From positions 1 to 64,000 of the forward strand of contig CAZJKE010000002.1 in assembly GCA_964546585.1 (NCBI GenBank): a DNA stretch of 64,000 nucleotides, in the 5' to 3' direction. Below are positions 51,015 through 57,918 of the stretch, piece after piece. The translations under genes and the position numbers were made by a program. This stretch comes from CAZJKE01 sp964546585 (GTDB lineage: Bacteria > Planctomycetota > Phycisphaerae > Phycisphaerales > SM1A02). Every line of letters starts with the position of its first letter. The stretch's first letter is position 1. The notes under the pieces are model-generated. The model saw only the letters and a program-made list of their open reading frames with translations, did not search any database and was not told the origin of the DNA.

Positions 51015-51686
51015 TCAGCCGATATGCGGTTCCTCACCGCGGCGTAGGCGACCAAGGTTTTCGCGGTGCTTCCAGAACACCAAGAGCGTGATCGCAAGCG
51101 TCACGATGAGCGGTGGCGCAGCAGATGAAAGCAACACGCCGCCACCGCCCTGCGTAAGTGCCCACACAACATACGACAGTGGTAATACCGCCGCGGCAAC
51201 CATGCTCGCAACAGAAATGATGCGAATCGCGGCAAGCACAACCAGCCACGACACGAACGCCGCAATTACCGGCAGGGTCAGGATCGGCCACATCGCCGCC
51301 AAACCGCCGAAGGCCGTCGCGACACCCTTGCCCCCGCTGAACGCAAGAAACGGCGAGTACATGTGACCAAGCAGCGCCGCAATCGCCACTGCAAGCCACG
51401 GCCAAAGTTGCGCGGCGGTGGCATCGAGCAGGTTTGTTCCAAGCACACCGAAGAGCCCGCCGGAAACCAGTACCGGTACCGCGCCCTTGCCCATGTCCAG
51501 AAGAAAGCAGAGGATCCCAAGCGGCTTCCCGAGCAAGCGGCCAACATTGGTTGCTCCAATGTTGCCCGACCCGGCCCCGCGAATGTCGACCCCACGCAGA
51601 TGCCCGATGATGACACCAAAGGGAATACTGCCGATGCCATAGGCACACGCTGCGGCGATCGTCCAGGCTGCCGGGGACGCGGTCAT
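51015..51686 (-). CDS. plsY: acyl-phosphate:glycerol-3-phosphate acyltransferase PlsY
   Basis: 223 residues, about five to six TM segments. PlsY motifs: motif 1 GSIPFGVIIGHLRGVDIR leading into GSGNIGATNVGRLLG, motif 2 FSGGKGVATAFG, and a third conserved region near LLVFWKHRENLGRLRRGEE. It makes lysophosphatidic acid in phospholipid synthesis. Start overlaps the upstream stop (ATGA). Confidence 0.95.
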   Translation of the reverse strand: MTASPAAWTIAAACAYGIGSIPFGVIIGHLRGVDIRGAGSGNIGATNVGRLLGKPLGILCFLLDMGKGAVPVLVSGGLFGVLGTNLLDATAAQLWPWLAVAIAALLGHMYSPFLAFSGGKGVATAFGGLAAMWPILTLPVIAAFVSWLVVLAAIRIISVASMVAAAVLPLSYVVWALTQGGGGVLLSSAAPPLIVTLAITLLVFWKHRENLGRLRRGEEPHIG

Positions 51687-52399
51687 GCCAGCGATGCTAC
51701 CAAGGCCACCAGCGGAAGCCGGGCGTCGATTGCAATCCGCAAGTGACTTGGCCGGATCGCCCAGACAATGACCCAGGACACGATGATGAAAACGCCGAGC
51801 GTTCCGCTCCCCATAATCGCCAGCAACACCGCTGCGGAACCGTTGCTGATGCTCGCAACGAACCAGACGCCCCGCGGCGAAAGTCGCATCGGGATTGTCA
51901 CGGTGCCTGCCGCGCGATCCATGGACATGTCAACGAAGTCGCACAGAATCGCGTCGCCGAAGATCACGATCGCCATCGCGGCGCCCACAGGAATGGTCGC
52001 TGCGGAATGCTCGCTGAGCACACACGCCAGCGCTGCGATTGACATCGCCACGATGGATGGTTTCAAAGGTGTCACCTCGCGGAGCGGTCGTGCCAGCACA
52101 GCGCGGCCGTACACAAGGACGCCCAGCGCAGCGGAGGGGACGAGGATCGCCGCCCAAGGATGTACTCGCCACAGGAAACCAGCACCTGCGCATGCCGCCG
52201 CGGCGGCAATGATCCAGCCACATGTCACGATCTCCGGCCTCGCCCGGCGAGGAAGTCTGTGCAGCAGGTACACACTGGCGGCAAGCAGTGCGCTGCCAAT
52301 CAACGCATCCATTCCACCTCTGCCGACCAAATACACGACCGATGCCACATAGAGGCCGGGGAGCACTGCCATGATCATGAACCACGCCACAAAGGGCAT
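51683..52399 (-). CDS. UbiA-superfamily membrane prenyltransferase-like protein
   Basis: 238 residues, about seven TM helices. The second UbiA aspartate motif is clear (FGDAILCDFVDMSMDRAAGT), followed by TVTIPMRLSPRG as in UbiA proteins. The first motif NDxxDxxxD is not present, and the protein is about 50 residues shorter than usual UbiA enzymes. It may be degenerate, or prenylate with an altered site. Its stop overlaps plsY (ATGA). M8 (52378) is an alternative start. Confidence 0.65.
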   Translation of the reverse strand: MPFVAWFMIMAVLPGLYVASVVYLVGRGGMDALIGSALLAASVYLLHRLPRRARPEIVTCGWIIAAAAACAGAGFLWRVHPWAAILVPSAALGVLVYGRAVLARPLREVTPLKPSIVAMSIAALACVLSEHSAATIPVGAAMAIVIFGDAILCDFVDMSMDRAAGTVTIPMRLSPRGVWFVASISNGSAAVLLAIMGSGTLGVFIIVSWVIVWAIRPSHLRIAIDARLPLVALVASLA

Positions 52400-52407
52400 C
52401 CTACGGG

Positions 52408-52413
52408 TACAAT
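52408..52413 (+). promoter_or_regulatory. -10-like TACAAT at purB
   Basis: TACAAT overlaps the ATG at 52412. If used, transcription would begin near 52420, and the first usable codon would be the in-frame GTG at 52424 (10 nt downstream of the hexamer). This makes GTG52424 a serious rival start. Confidence 0.4.
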
Positions 52414-53860
52414 GCGTGTCCTCGTGAGCGTCAATCGCGACACCTATAACTCTCCCCTTTCCGACCGCTATGCCTCAGCGGCCATGCAGGCGATCTGGTC
52501 GCCTCGCCGTAAATACGGAACTTGGCGGCGGCTATGGTTGGCTTTGGCGCAGTCGCAGCAGGAGTTGGGGCTGGACATCAGCGATGCCCAGATCGCCGAG
52601 CTCCGCGAGCACCTCGACAACATCGATTACGAAGTCGCCGCCGACTACGAGCGGGACCTTCGGCACGATGTCATGGCCCATGTACACGCGCTGGGCGATG
52701 TGGCGCCCTCTGCGCGGCCCATCATTCATCTTGGCGCAACGAGCCAGTTCATCAACTGCAATACCGAATTGCTGCAGATGCGGGATGCGTTGCAGGTGAT
52801 CGCGGCGAAGACGGCCGCGGCGATCGACGCCCTTGGCAATTTCGCTGCGACCTACCGCAATCTGCCCACGCTTGGCTACACGCACTATCAGCCCGCGCAG
52901 CCGACGACAGTCGGCAAACGCGCGACGCTTTGGGCGCAGGATCTCGCCCTTGCACTTGAGGATGTCGAACACCGCCTCGATCACCTTCGCTTCCGCGGTG
53001 TACGCGGCGCAACGGGGACACAGGCGTCGTTTCTTGATCTCTTCGACGGCGACGCGTCAAAGGTCGACCAACTCGACGAACTTGTCACGCGGAAGATGGG
53101 CTGGAATCTCGATCGCCGCCTCGCCGTCACCGGGCAGACCTACCCCCGGCTTGTCGATGCCCAGGTGCTGGCCGCGCTCGCAGCCATCGCCGCCGCCAGT
53201 CACAAGTGCGCAACCGACCTTCGGCTGCTTGCGAACCTCGGCGAAGTCGACGAACCATTCGGGGACAAGCAGATCGGCTCCTCGGCCATGCCGCACAAAC
53301 GAAATCCGATGCGGTGTGAGCGAATCTGCGGCCTTGCGAGGTTTGTCATGCATCTTCCGGGGAACGGGTATGACACCGCAGCAAACCAGTGGATGGAGCG
53401 AACGCTCGACGACTCGGCGAACCGCCGACTCGTCCTCCCCGAAGCGTTCTTGGCGCTCGACGGCGTTCTCGATGTGCTGGGCAATGTGTGTAGCGGACTC
53501 GTCGTCCACGAGGCTCGCGTCGCGGCGAACCTGCAACGGGAACTTCCGTTTCTGGCTGCAGAGAGGATGCTCATGGCGGCGGTGCAAGCGGGCGCCGATC
53601 GGCAGGATGTGCACGAGATCATCCGCGGCCATGCACACGAAGTCTCCCAGTCGATCAAGGACGGGGCTTCCAACAACGATCTGCTGGCCCGCCTTGCCGC
53701 AGAACCAGCCTTTGCCGGCGTCGATCTGGATGCCGCCGCTGCGGCGGGGGCGTTCGTGGGGCGGGCCCCGGAGCAGGTGGATTCCTTCCTTTCGGAGGTC
53801 GTCGAGGTGATTCGACGTCGGTATGCCGAAGCACCAGAAGTCGCCGTCCTGCGGGTCTAG
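52412..53860 (+). CDS. purB: adenylosuccinate lyase
   Basis: 482 residues from the ATG at 52412, or 478 from the GTG at 52424, which begins SVNRDTYNSPLSDRYAS. PurB cleaves SAICAR and adenylosuccinate in purine synthesis. Seen: RKYGTWRRLWLALAQSQ, HDVMAHVHAL, PIIHLGATSQFINCN, GYTHYQPAQPTTVGKR (catalytic His), and the signature loop GSSAMPHKRNPMRCERI. Full length, similar to eukaryote/proteobacterial PurB. Confidence 0.96.
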   Translation: MRVLVSVNRDTYNSPLSDRYASAAMQAIWSPRRKYGTWRRLWLALAQSQQELGLDISDAQIAELREHLDNIDYEVAADYERDLRHDVMAHVHALGDVAPSARPIIHLGATSQFINCNTELLQMRDALQVIAAKTAAAIDALGNFAATYRNLPTLGYTHYQPAQPTTVGKRATLWAQDLALALEDVEHRLDHLRFRGVRGATGTQASFLDLFDGDASKVDQLDELVTRKMGWNLDRRLAVTGQTYPRLVDAQVLAALAAIAAASHKCATDLRLLANLGEVDEPFGDKQIGSSAMPHKRNPMRCERICGLARFVMHLPGNGYDTAANQWMERTLDDSANRRLVLPEAFLALDGVLDVLGNVCSGLVVHEARVAANLQRELPFLAAERMLMAAVQAGADRQDVHEIIRGHAHEVSQSIKDGASNNDLLARLAAEPAFAGVDLDAAAAAGAFVGRAPEQVDSFLSEVVEVIRRRYAEAPEVAVLRV

Positions 53861-54029
53861 AAAGCGGAAAAAGGCCCGGAACCACCGAACAAATCCCAAA
53901 TATTCTCTGATTTTGCGCCCGAAACGGGGTTTCGAGGGTGATCCTGACCGATAAACAATGCAATGATGGACCGTGTGGGGCAGGCGCCCCGTCGGAAAAC
54001 CGCATTCTCCAACCACAAGAGGCACCACC
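53861..54029 (+). promoter_or_regulatory. leader/intergenic region before the histone-like gene
   Basis: 169 nt. It holds a small perfect hairpin CGAAAC-GGG-GTTTCG (53920-53934) and a Shine-Dalgarno AAGAGG (54017-54022) 7 nt before the ATG at 54030. No clear promoter pair could be fixed. Confidence 0.4.
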
Positions 54030-54206
54030 ATGGAAGCATACGATCGCCTGAGACGACTCATTGACGAAGCAGCGGATGACGTGGCCAAGTGTGAGGGCGG
54101 CAACAAGGCCGCAGGGACCCGGGTCCGCAAGGCCATGCAGGACATCAAGGCCGCAGCCCAGGATGTGCGAAAGGATGTCCTTGGACTCCGCGGCGGCGAC
54201 GGCTGA
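54030..54206 (+). CDS. histone H1-like (Hc1-type) DNA-binding protein
   Basis: 58 residues. EAYDRLRRLIDEAADDVAKC followed by GGNKAAGTRVRKAMQDIKAA closely resembles the N-terminal half of chlamydial Hc1 ('GNKAAGTRVRKxMQxIKxxAQxxR'). The Lys/Ala/Pro-rich C-terminal tail of classical Hc1 is missing here; the protein stops after VLGLRGGDG. It is probably a nucleoid-associated protein. The start is decided by AAGAGG 7 nt upstream; an in-frame extension to 53973 is not plausible. Confidence 0.85.
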   Translation: MEAYDRLRRLIDEAADDVAKCEGGNKAAGTRVRKAMQDIKAAAQDVRKDVLGLRGGDG

Positions 54207-54269
54207 GACCAGCGTCGCATCCCAACCATCATCGGGCCCGAGGATTCGCGGTATGCGGCTCTCGGGCCC

Positions 54270-54275
54270 TATGCT
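54270..54275 (+). promoter_or_regulatory. -10-like TATGCT, leaderless start
   Basis: TATGCT ends 9 nt before the ATG at 54285 with no Shine-Dalgarno between. It supports ATG54285 over the TTG at 54276. Confidence 0.45.
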
Positions 54276-54284
54276 TTGTCCGCC

Positions 54285-54758
54285 ATGGCCATAGACCCGC
54301 TCATTGATCTCGCGTCCATTGATCTCTCGCACACTGCGGTGTCGGGAGAGGAGGTCGGCACCCTCAACCCGCAATCCGGGGACATGCGGCAACTCGACCG
54401 GGTGGTATGGCTGAATGACGAGCGGTCGCTTGCTGTTGGCATCAAGAAAGTTGGCGATGACGAGTTCTGGGTCGCCGGGCACATTCCCGGCCGGCCGCTG
54501 TTCCCCGGGGTGTTGATGATCGAGGCGGCGGCGCAACTCAGCAGCATCCTTTATAAGAAGAAATCCCAGCACGACGACTTCCTTGGGTTTACGCGGTGCG
54601 ATGACTGCACATTCCGCGGTCAGGTTGTGCCGGGGGATACGCTGGTACTCATCAGCAGGGAACTGAAGTTTCAGCGGCGGCGGTTCGTCTGTCTCTCGCA
54701 GGGATTCGTCAAGGGCGAGCCGGTGTTTGAGGTGCAGATCACCGGCATGACCATCTGA
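54285..54758 (+). CDS. FabZ/FabA-like hotdog-fold dehydratase
   Basis: 157 residues. The FabZ active-site pattern is present: AGHIPGRPLFPGVLMIEAAA gives His66 and Glu80, with HFPGxPxxPGVLxxEAxAQ as the family form. DCTFRGQVVPGDTLVLISRE is the conserved strand pair. It is longer at the N-terminus than FabZ by about 30 residues. Its partner may be fatty acid synthesis (3-hydroxyacyl-ACP dehydration), but a stand-alone planctomycete paralogue with another acyl substrate is possible. Its stop overlaps manA (TGATG). Confidence 0.85.
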   Translation: MAIDPLIDLASIDLSHTAVSGEEVGTLNPQSGDMRQLDRVVWLNDERSLAVGIKKVGDDEFWVAGHIPGRPLFPGVLMIEAAAQLSSILYKKKSQHDDFLGFTRCDDCTFRGQVVPGDTLVLISRELKFQRRRFVCLSQGFVKGEPVFEVQITGMTI

Positions 54759-55744
54759 TGTCCGTCTACCCACTGCGGTTTGCGCCGATTTTGAAAGCAA
54801 AGGTGTGGGGCGGTGATCGCCTTGGGAGTTGGGGAAAGAACCTGCCTGGCGATCAGCGCATCGGCGAGTCCTGGGAACTGGCGGATCTGCCCGACTCGAT
54901 TGACGGCGGCCGATCGGTCATTGCAAACGGACCGCTTGCGGGTCGCACGCTGCGGGAGGCGATGGTTCAAGAGGGCGGCATCATGGGTGAAGCGTCGTTG
55001 ATGGAAGGCGGGTTTCCGCTGCTCATCAAGTTCCTTGACGCTGGCGATAACCTCTCCGTACAGGTTCATCCAGACGAGGCGTGGGTCGCAAGGCACCCGC
55101 AGGATCATCTGAAGAGTGAGGCGTGGGTCGTGCTTGATGCAAAGCCCGGGGCACTGATCTACCGGGGACTCGCTGATGGCACAACTGTGAACTCGCTGCG
55201 AGAGGCGGTGGAGAGCGGCGAAGTGCCGCCGTGCCTGATCGCCATTCCTGCGGTGGCTGGCGACTGCCATTACCTGCCGAGCGGTACCTGCCATGCATTG
55301 GGGGCGGGCGTACTTGTGGCCGAGGTGCAGACGCCGAGCGATACGACCTTCCGGGTCTGGGATTGGGGAAGAGAGGGTCGGGAGATGCATCTGGATCAGG
55401 CTCTAGCGTGCATTGACTTCACGGGAGCGGCTGCGGAGGCGTCGCCCTCCCCAATGCTCAAGAGCGGGCCCTTTGCTTCGACCTTGTTGACACAGACGCC
55501 CTACTTCAGCATCGAGCGGATCGAGGCGGTGGAGGATGCAGCGATGCCGCTGGTCATGGATGCGACGCCGTCGGTCCTCATGGTGTTGGAGGGGGAGATG
55601 GCCATCGAGCACGAACACGGCTTTGACGCGCCGCGGGGCACGACGGTGCTGCTGCCGGCCGAACTGCGAGCCGCACTGTTGCAGATGCCCAGCGGCAGCG
55701 TTGTGCTGCGGATTGATCTACCCGGCCCAATACGCCTCGCGTAG
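54758..55744 (+). CDS. manA: mannose-6-phosphate isomerase, class I
   Basis: 328 residues, like the short Bacillus-type ManA. Interconverts fructose-6-P and mannose-6-P, feeding GDP-mannose and glycans. Metal ligands are in SVQVHPDE (Q102, H104, E107) and further on in LPSGTCHALGAGVLVAEVQ (His and flanking). KVWGGDRLGSWGK and GESWELADLPDS are typical. Start overlaps the preceding stop by one base. The stop lies 49 nt before a gap, outside the missing bases. Confidence 0.95.
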   Translation: MSVYPLRFAPILKAKVWGGDRLGSWGKNLPGDQRIGESWELADLPDSIDGGRSVIANGPLAGRTLREAMVQEGGIMGEASLMEGGFPLLIKFLDAGDNLSVQVHPDEAWVARHPQDHLKSEAWVVLDAKPGALIYRGLADGTTVNSLREAVESGEVPPCLIAIPAVAGDCHYLPSGTCHALGAGVLVAEVQTPSDTTFRVWDWGREGREMHLDQALACIDFTGAAAEASPSPMLKSGPFASTLLTQTPYFSIERIEAVEDAAMPLVMDATPSVLMVLEGEMAIEHEHGFDAPRGTTVLLPAELRAALLQMPSGSVVLRIDLPGPIRLA

Positions 55745-55948
55745 AACCTGTCGCAGCGTGAGGTGTCACACACCCCCACAGGGGTCACACCCCNNNNNNN
55801 NNNNNNNNNNNNNNNNNNNNNNNNNNNNNNNNNNNNNNNNNNNNNNNNNNNNNNNNNNNNNNNNNNNNNNNNNNNNNNNNNNNNNNNNNNNNNGCGTAGA
55901 ACCTGTCGCAGCGTGAGGTGTCACACACCCCCACAGGGGTCACACCCC
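55739..55948. repeat. identical 55-bp sequences flanking an assembly gap
   Basis: 55739-55793 and 55894-55948 are identical (both begin GCGTAGAACCTGTCGCAGCG). As with the protease gap, this is the footprint of contigs overlapping by 55 bp, so the second copy of the manA 3' end may be artificial. Confidence 0.85.
55794..55893. other. assembly gap (100 N)
   Basis: 100 N between two identical 55-bp sequences just after manA. The real distance may be negative (overlap). Confidence 0.99.
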
Positions 55949-55963
55949 CTGTTTCCGCAGGGG
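55945..55963. terminator. GC-rich hairpin between manA and the small minus gene
   Basis: CCCCTG-TTTCCG-CAGGGG forms a 6-bp stem. A second shorter CCCC-ACA-GGGG lies at 55930-55940. The position between convergent genes suggests a bidirectional terminator, but neither side has a good U-run. Confidence 0.4.
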
Positions 55964-56031
55964 TACAGCGGAATGGCAGCGGCGGATCCGATGAAGGGTT
56001 GGGTTGCGGCGCGGACTGGCGGTCCGGCGGC

Positions 56032-56268
56032 TTACGCCTGGATGTCGAGATTCCGGCCGATGGCGAGGCGAGTGGCCGCTTCGATGCGATCGGCGGCGCA
56101 AGCATACAACTGCAACGGCTGCATGTCGGCAGCGGCAATGCCATCAAATGTCACTTTGCCCGGCACGGTGCCCGCAATAAGGTCGCCACCGACGGCAGGT
56201 GGCTTCGGCGATGGCTGCATGCCATAGGCCTGCGCTGCGGCAAAGGGGATGGGTCCGTCAATTCTCAT
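56032..56268 (-). CDS. small hypothetical protein
   Basis: 78 residues, MRIDGPIPFAAAQAYGMQPS at the start, a Pro-rich middle, then LIAGTVPGKVTFDGIAAAD and a helical C-terminus (ACAADRIEAATRLAIGRNLD). No signal peptide or TM. I do not recognise the family. A TAGGCT -10-like hexamer ends 6 nt before the ATG, which supports it as a real gene with a leaderless transcript. Confidence 0.6.
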   Translation of the reverse strand: MRIDGPIPFAAAQAYGMQPSPKPPAVGGDLIAGTVPGKVTFDGIAAADMQPLQLYACAADRIEAATRLAIGRNLDIQA

Positions 56269-56274
56269 GCCTGA

Positions 56275-56280
56275 AGCCTA
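56275..56280 (-). promoter_or_regulatory. -10-like TAGGCT, leaderless start
   Basis: On the minus strand TAGGCT ends 6 nt before the ATG at 56268 with TCAGGC between. Confidence 0.4.
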
Positions 56281-56393
56281 CCGCGCACTCGCCGTCTCGC
56301 AACCCGCCTCCCCCTTCAACACGCGGCATGGGAGGCCCACCAAGCGGGGATCCCCTCATCGACCACCCAACGGCATCTTCTTGAGCCGATAAC

Positions 56394-57893
56394 TCAGTAC
56401 GCCCTCGCCCACACGGCACATTGCTCGGTTGCCTCTCCGGTGAAGGGACACGTGCCACCGCCATGTCCATCCAGCGGCAGACACCGCAGCGTCACGCCAA
56501 GATCAGCCTTGATCTCCTCCTCGATCTGCGGCGTTCCGGCCCATGGGGTGTAGACGAAGCCACCGCCGCCATCACGGAAATGTGACTCGAACACGTCGCG
56601 ATCCTCGGTCATCAAGGTGGACGTGTCCATTCGCTCCTGCGCTCTTGCAAGCAGTCCGTCCTGAATCTCGTCCAGGAGCGACACCACGGTTTCGATGAAC
56701 GACGCACGCGGCACCGATTCCTTGTCCTTGTGACCACGGTCGCGGCGACCCATGAAGACCGCATCATCGGCCATGTCCCGCGGCCCAACCTCGAGGCGAA
56801 TCGGGATTCCCCGCTTGATCCACCCCCACACCTTCTCGCCGCCCCGAAGATCGCGATCATCGAGCTCGACCTCGATGGAACGACCGTGGTAGTTGATGAC
56901 ACCAAGGTCGGCGGCGAGCTTGTGACAGTAATTCTGGACTGCCTCCGGATCGTCTGCCTTGAAAGTGATCGGCATGATCACAATGTGCGCAGGGGCGAGC
57001 CGCGGGGGCACGATCATGCCGTCGTCATCCGCGTGCGTCATGATCAGACCTCCGATGAGTCGCGTCGACACGCCCCAACTGGTGGTCCATGCGTGTTCAA
57101 GCGTGCCCGCTTCGCTCTGGAAGGTAATGTCCTGCACCTTGGAGAAATTCTGCCCAAGGAAGTGTGATGTCCCCGCCTGCAACGCCTTTCCATCCTGCAT
57201 GAGCGCCTCGATGGAATAGGTCTCGACCGCCCCGGGGAATCGCTCCGCCTCGCTCTTGGCACCGGTGATCACGGGCATGGCCATCATGTTTCTGGCAAAG
57301 TCGGCGTAGATGTCGAGGATCTGGAGCGTTTCGGCAACCGCTTCCTCCTCCGTCGCGTGGGCTGTGTGCCCCTCCTGCCAGAGAAACTCCGAGGTACGCA
57401 GAAACAGACGCGTTCGCATCTCCCACCGCACGACATTGGCCCATTGATTGATGAGCAGTGGCAAGTCGCGGTACGACTCGATCCAGCGGCTGAACGTCTC
57501 GCCGATGATCGTCTCCGAGGTTGGACGCACAATCAGTGGCTCCTCCAACTCTCCGGCTGGAATCAAATGACCATCCGCCCCTTCTTCAAGACGGTGATGC
57601 GTGACAACCGCACACTCCTTTGCAAAGCCCTCAACATGGTCTGCTTCCCGCTGCAGGTAACTGAGCGGGATGAACAGCGGAAAGTACGCGTTTCGATGAC
57701 CGGTCGCCTTGAATCTGGCATCGAGGGTTTCCCGGATGTTTTCCCAGATTCCGTACCCCCAGGGCTTGATCACCATGCAGCCACGAACCGGTGATACCTC
57801 GGCGAGGTCCGCCACGCGGATGACCTGCTGGTACCACTCGGGATAGTCCTCGGCCCGGGTTGGCGTGATTGCGGTCTTGGTTGCTGTTGCCAT
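56394..57893 (-). CDS. proS: prolyl-tRNA synthetase, archaeal/eukaryote-like type
   Basis: 499 residues, lacking the insertion domain of the common bacterial ProRS. Seen: PVRGCMVIKPWGYGIWENIR, class II motif 2 MRTRLFLRTSEFLWQEGHTA, HATEEEAVAETLQIL, DITFQSEAGTLEHAWTTSWG, the anticodon domain (PPRLAPAHIVIMPITF) and a C-terminal domain ending in WARAY. The terminal Tyr is a hallmark of this type and reaches the active site. ATG at 57893. Confidence 0.96.
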   Translation of the reverse strand: MATATKTAITPTRAEDYPEWYQQVIRVADLAEVSPVRGCMVIKPWGYGIWENIRETLDARFKATGHRNAYFPLFIPLSYLQREADHVEGFAKECAVVTHHRLEEGADGHLIPAGELEEPLIVRPTSETIIGETFSRWIESYRDLPLLINQWANVVRWEMRTRLFLRTSEFLWQEGHTAHATEEEAVAETLQILDIYADFARNMMAMPVITGAKSEAERFPGAVETYSIEALMQDGKALQAGTSHFLGQNFSKVQDITFQSEAGTLEHAWTTSWGVSTRLIGGLIMTHADDDGMIVPPRLAPAHIVIMPITFKADDPEAVQNYCHKLAADLGVINYHGRSIEVELDDRDLRGGEKVWGWIKRGIPIRLEVGPRDMADDAVFMGRRDRGHKDKESVPRASFIETVVSLLDEIQDGLLARAQERMDTSTLMTEDRDVFESHFRDGGGGFVYTPWAGTPQIEEEIKADLGVTLRCLPLDGHGGGTCPFTGEATEQCAVWARAY

Positions 57894-57902
57894 GCGAGGC
57901 GG

Positions 57903-57912
57903 ATTCTATCAT
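57903..57912. promoter_or_regulatory. overlapping divergent -10 elements for proS and the prenyltransferase
   Basis: The decamer ATTCTATCAT reads TAGAAT on the minus strand (57903-57908, 9 nt before the proS ATG) and TATCAT on the plus strand (57907-57912, 6 nt before the ATG at 57919). The intergenic region is only 25 bp. Both transcripts would be leaderless or nearly so. Confidence 0.55.
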
Positions 57913-57918
57913 TGGGCG

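Larger units (their letters stand above)
55745..56031. other. intergenic region with gap; no gene seen
   Basis: 287 nt, of which 100 are N. Contains C/G-rich inverted repeats (next entry) and otherwise nothing I can support; the short plus-strand frames are shadows of the minus-strand gene at 56032. Confidence 0.6.

Noticed and set aside
56347..56356. GGGGATCCCC palindrome as a terminator for proS
   Set aside because: Too short, no loop and no U-run.
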